Source of the DNA: an uncultured Bacteroidales bacterium
GTDB lineage: Bacteria; Bacteroidota; Bacteroidia; Bacteroidales; P3
Length of the DNA: 8,124 bases
Assembly: GCA_937884485.1 (NCBI GenBank)
Contig: CALGCG010000102.1
Location: 1-8,124, forward strand
Direction: 5' to 3'
The notes beneath the pieces are model-generated. The model was not told the DNA's origin and did no database searches. It saw nothing but the letters and a program-made list of their open reading frames with translations. A program made the position numbers and the translations under genes. The first letter of the stretch is position 1, and the number at the start of each line of letters is the position of its first letter. Below, piece by piece: positions 6,975-8,124 of the stretch.

Positions 6975-8124
6975 TTATTTGTATCTCTCGGCCAGGTCGA
7001 GGGCCACGGTCTTCATCTCGGCCAGGTCGCTGTCCACCAGCTTGCCGGCCTTGAGGTTCTCGAGCACGGGGGCGTGCTGGCTGCGCATCTGGAAGAGGAA
7101 CTCTTTCTCGAAAGCGCGCACCTTGTCCACGGGCACCTTCTGCAGCAGTCCGTTGGTGCCGCAGTAGATGATGGCCACCTGCTCTTCGACGGGCATGGGC
7201 GAGTACTGCGGCTGCTTGAGCACCTCCACGTTGCGGGCGCCTTTGTCGAGCACGGCCTTGGTGGCGGCGTCGAGGTCGGAGCCGAACTTGGAGAAGGCCT
7301 CCAGCTCGCGGTACTGGGCCTGGTCTATCTTCAGCGTGCCGGCAATCTTCTTCATGCTCTTGATCTGGGCTTTGCCGCCCACGCGGCTCACCGAGATACC
7401 CACGTTGATGGCCGGGCGCACGCCGCTGTTGAAGAGGTTGGTCTCCAGGAAAATCTGGCCGTCGGTGATGGAGATGACGTTGGTCGGGATGTAGGCCGAG
7501 ACGTCGCCTGCCTGGGTTTCGATGATGGGCAGGGCCGTCAGCGAGCCACCGCCTTTCACCTTGCCCTGCAGCGAGGCGGGCAGGTCGTTCATCTGGGCGG
7601 CTATTTGGTCGTTCTGGATGATGCGGGCGGCACGCTCCAGGAGGCGGCTGTGCAGGTAGAACACGTCGCCGGGGTAGGCTTCGCGTCCCGGCGGGCGACG
7701 CAGCAGCAGCGAGACCTCGCGGTAGGCCACGGCCTGCTTCGAGAGGTCGTCGTAGATGACCAGGGCGTCGCGCCCCGTGTCGCGGAAGTATTCGCCGATG
7801 GCGGCGCCGGCAAAGGGGGCGTAGAACTGCATGGCGGCGGGGTCGGAGGCCGTGGCGGCCACAACGATGCTGTAGGCCATGGCGCCCTTCTCCTCGAGGT
7901 TCTTCACCAGGTTGGCCACGGTGCTGCCTTTCTGGCCGCAGGCCACATAGATGCAGTACACGGGCTTGCCGGCCTCGTAGTTGCCGCGCTGGTTGATGAT
8001 GGTGTCGATGGCGATGGCGGTCTTGCCGGTCTGGCGGTCGCCGATGATGAGCTCGCGCTGGCCACGGCCGATGGGGATCATCGAGTCGATGGCCTTGATG
8101 CCGGTCTGCAGGGGCTGCTCGACG
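6975..8124 (-). CDS. atpA: F1Fo ATP synthase subunit alpha, 3' part (5' end outside window)
   Basis: This is the C-terminal 382 residues of the alpha subunit, which forms the non-catalytic nucleotide sites of the F1 head and contributes the arginine finger to the beta catalytic sites. The frame runs to the window edge: residues VEQPLQTGIKAIDS precede the Met at 8081, so that Met is internal and not the start. About 140-150 N-terminal residues are missing, judged from E. coli AtpA. Walker A GDRQTGKT is at 8019-8042, and ALVIYDDL is the Walker B region. The alpha/beta signature PAINVGISVS is followed by the arginine of SRVGG (arginine finger). The segment GGGSLTALPIIETQAGDVSAY is the conserved nucleotide-proximal part. 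No frameshift or missing key residue is seen in the visible part. atpG follows after 14 nt in the same operon. Confidence 0.97.
   Translation of the reverse strand, partial: VEQPLQTGIKAIDSMIPIGRGQRELIIGDRQTGKTAIAIDTIINQRGNYEAGKPVYCIYVACGQKGSTVANLVKNLEEKGAMAYSIVVAATASDPAAMQFYAPFAGAAIGEYFRDTGRDALVIYDDLSKQAVAYREVSLLLRRPPGREAYPGDVFYLHSRLLERAARIIQNDQIAAQMNDLPASLQGKVKGGGSLTALPIIETQAGDVSAYIPTNVISITDGQIFLETNLFNSGVRPAINVGISVSRVGGKAQIKSMKKIAGTLKIDQAQYRELEAFSKFGSDLDAATKAVLDKGARNVEVLKQPQYSPMPVEEQVAIIYCGTNGLLQKVPVDKVRAFEKEFLFQMRSQHAPVLENLKAGKLVDSDLAEMKTVALDLAERYK

Noticed and set aside
8079..8081. ATG at 8081 as the start of the alpha subunit
   Set aside because: Conserved alpha-subunit residues (VEQPLQTGIKAIDS) continue in frame upstream to the window edge, so the gene is cut by the window and this Met is internal.

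Overview
The window looks like a GC-rich chromosomal segment of a Bacteroidales bacterium. The evidence is the Bacteroidetes style of the F1 ATP synthase alpha and gamma subunits, two secreted C10 (streptopain-like) cysteine peptidases that carry an N-terminal Spi-type propeptide and a C-terminal type IX secretion sorting domain, an FHS/FucP-type sugar transporter typical of the phylum, and mostly weak Shine-Dalgarno signals. A more exact placement (Prevotella-like or another T9SS-bearing gut or oral lineage) is not supported by what can be read here. All genes are on the minus strand, so transcription runs from the right end to the left end.

Right part (8124 to about 6017): the 3' portion of atpA, cut by the window edge, then atpG 14 nt downstream. 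A strong intrinsic terminator lies just after the atpG stop. This fits the known Bacteroidetes atp order, in which atpA-atpG close the operon.

Centre (5988 to 1502): two tandem paralogous genes, each encoding exactly 745 residues and separated by 11 nt. Both products have the same order of parts: signal peptide, Spi propeptide, C10 catalytic core with Cys and His present, InlB-like beta repeat, beta-sandwich domain, second InlB-like repeat, T9SS sorting domain. They differ in a glycine-rich loop of the catalytic core, which suggests different substrate preference.

Left part (1461 to 1): a 12-helix FHS-family sugar permease 40 nt behind the second peptidase gene, followed by a short non-coding region. 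That region holds four copies of an 11-bp AT-rich tandem repeat, which passes in the same 11-bp register into a GC-rich degenerate array.

The likely picture is housekeeping energy genes followed by an independent protein-degradation unit. The peptidases would be exported through the Sec system and T9SS to the outside, and the permease may share their transcript. No RNA genes, insertion sequences, phage genes or CRISPR arrays were seen. I did not find a clearly new multi-gene system. The most notable items are the duplicated peptidases with their divergent loop, and the 11-bp repeat array.
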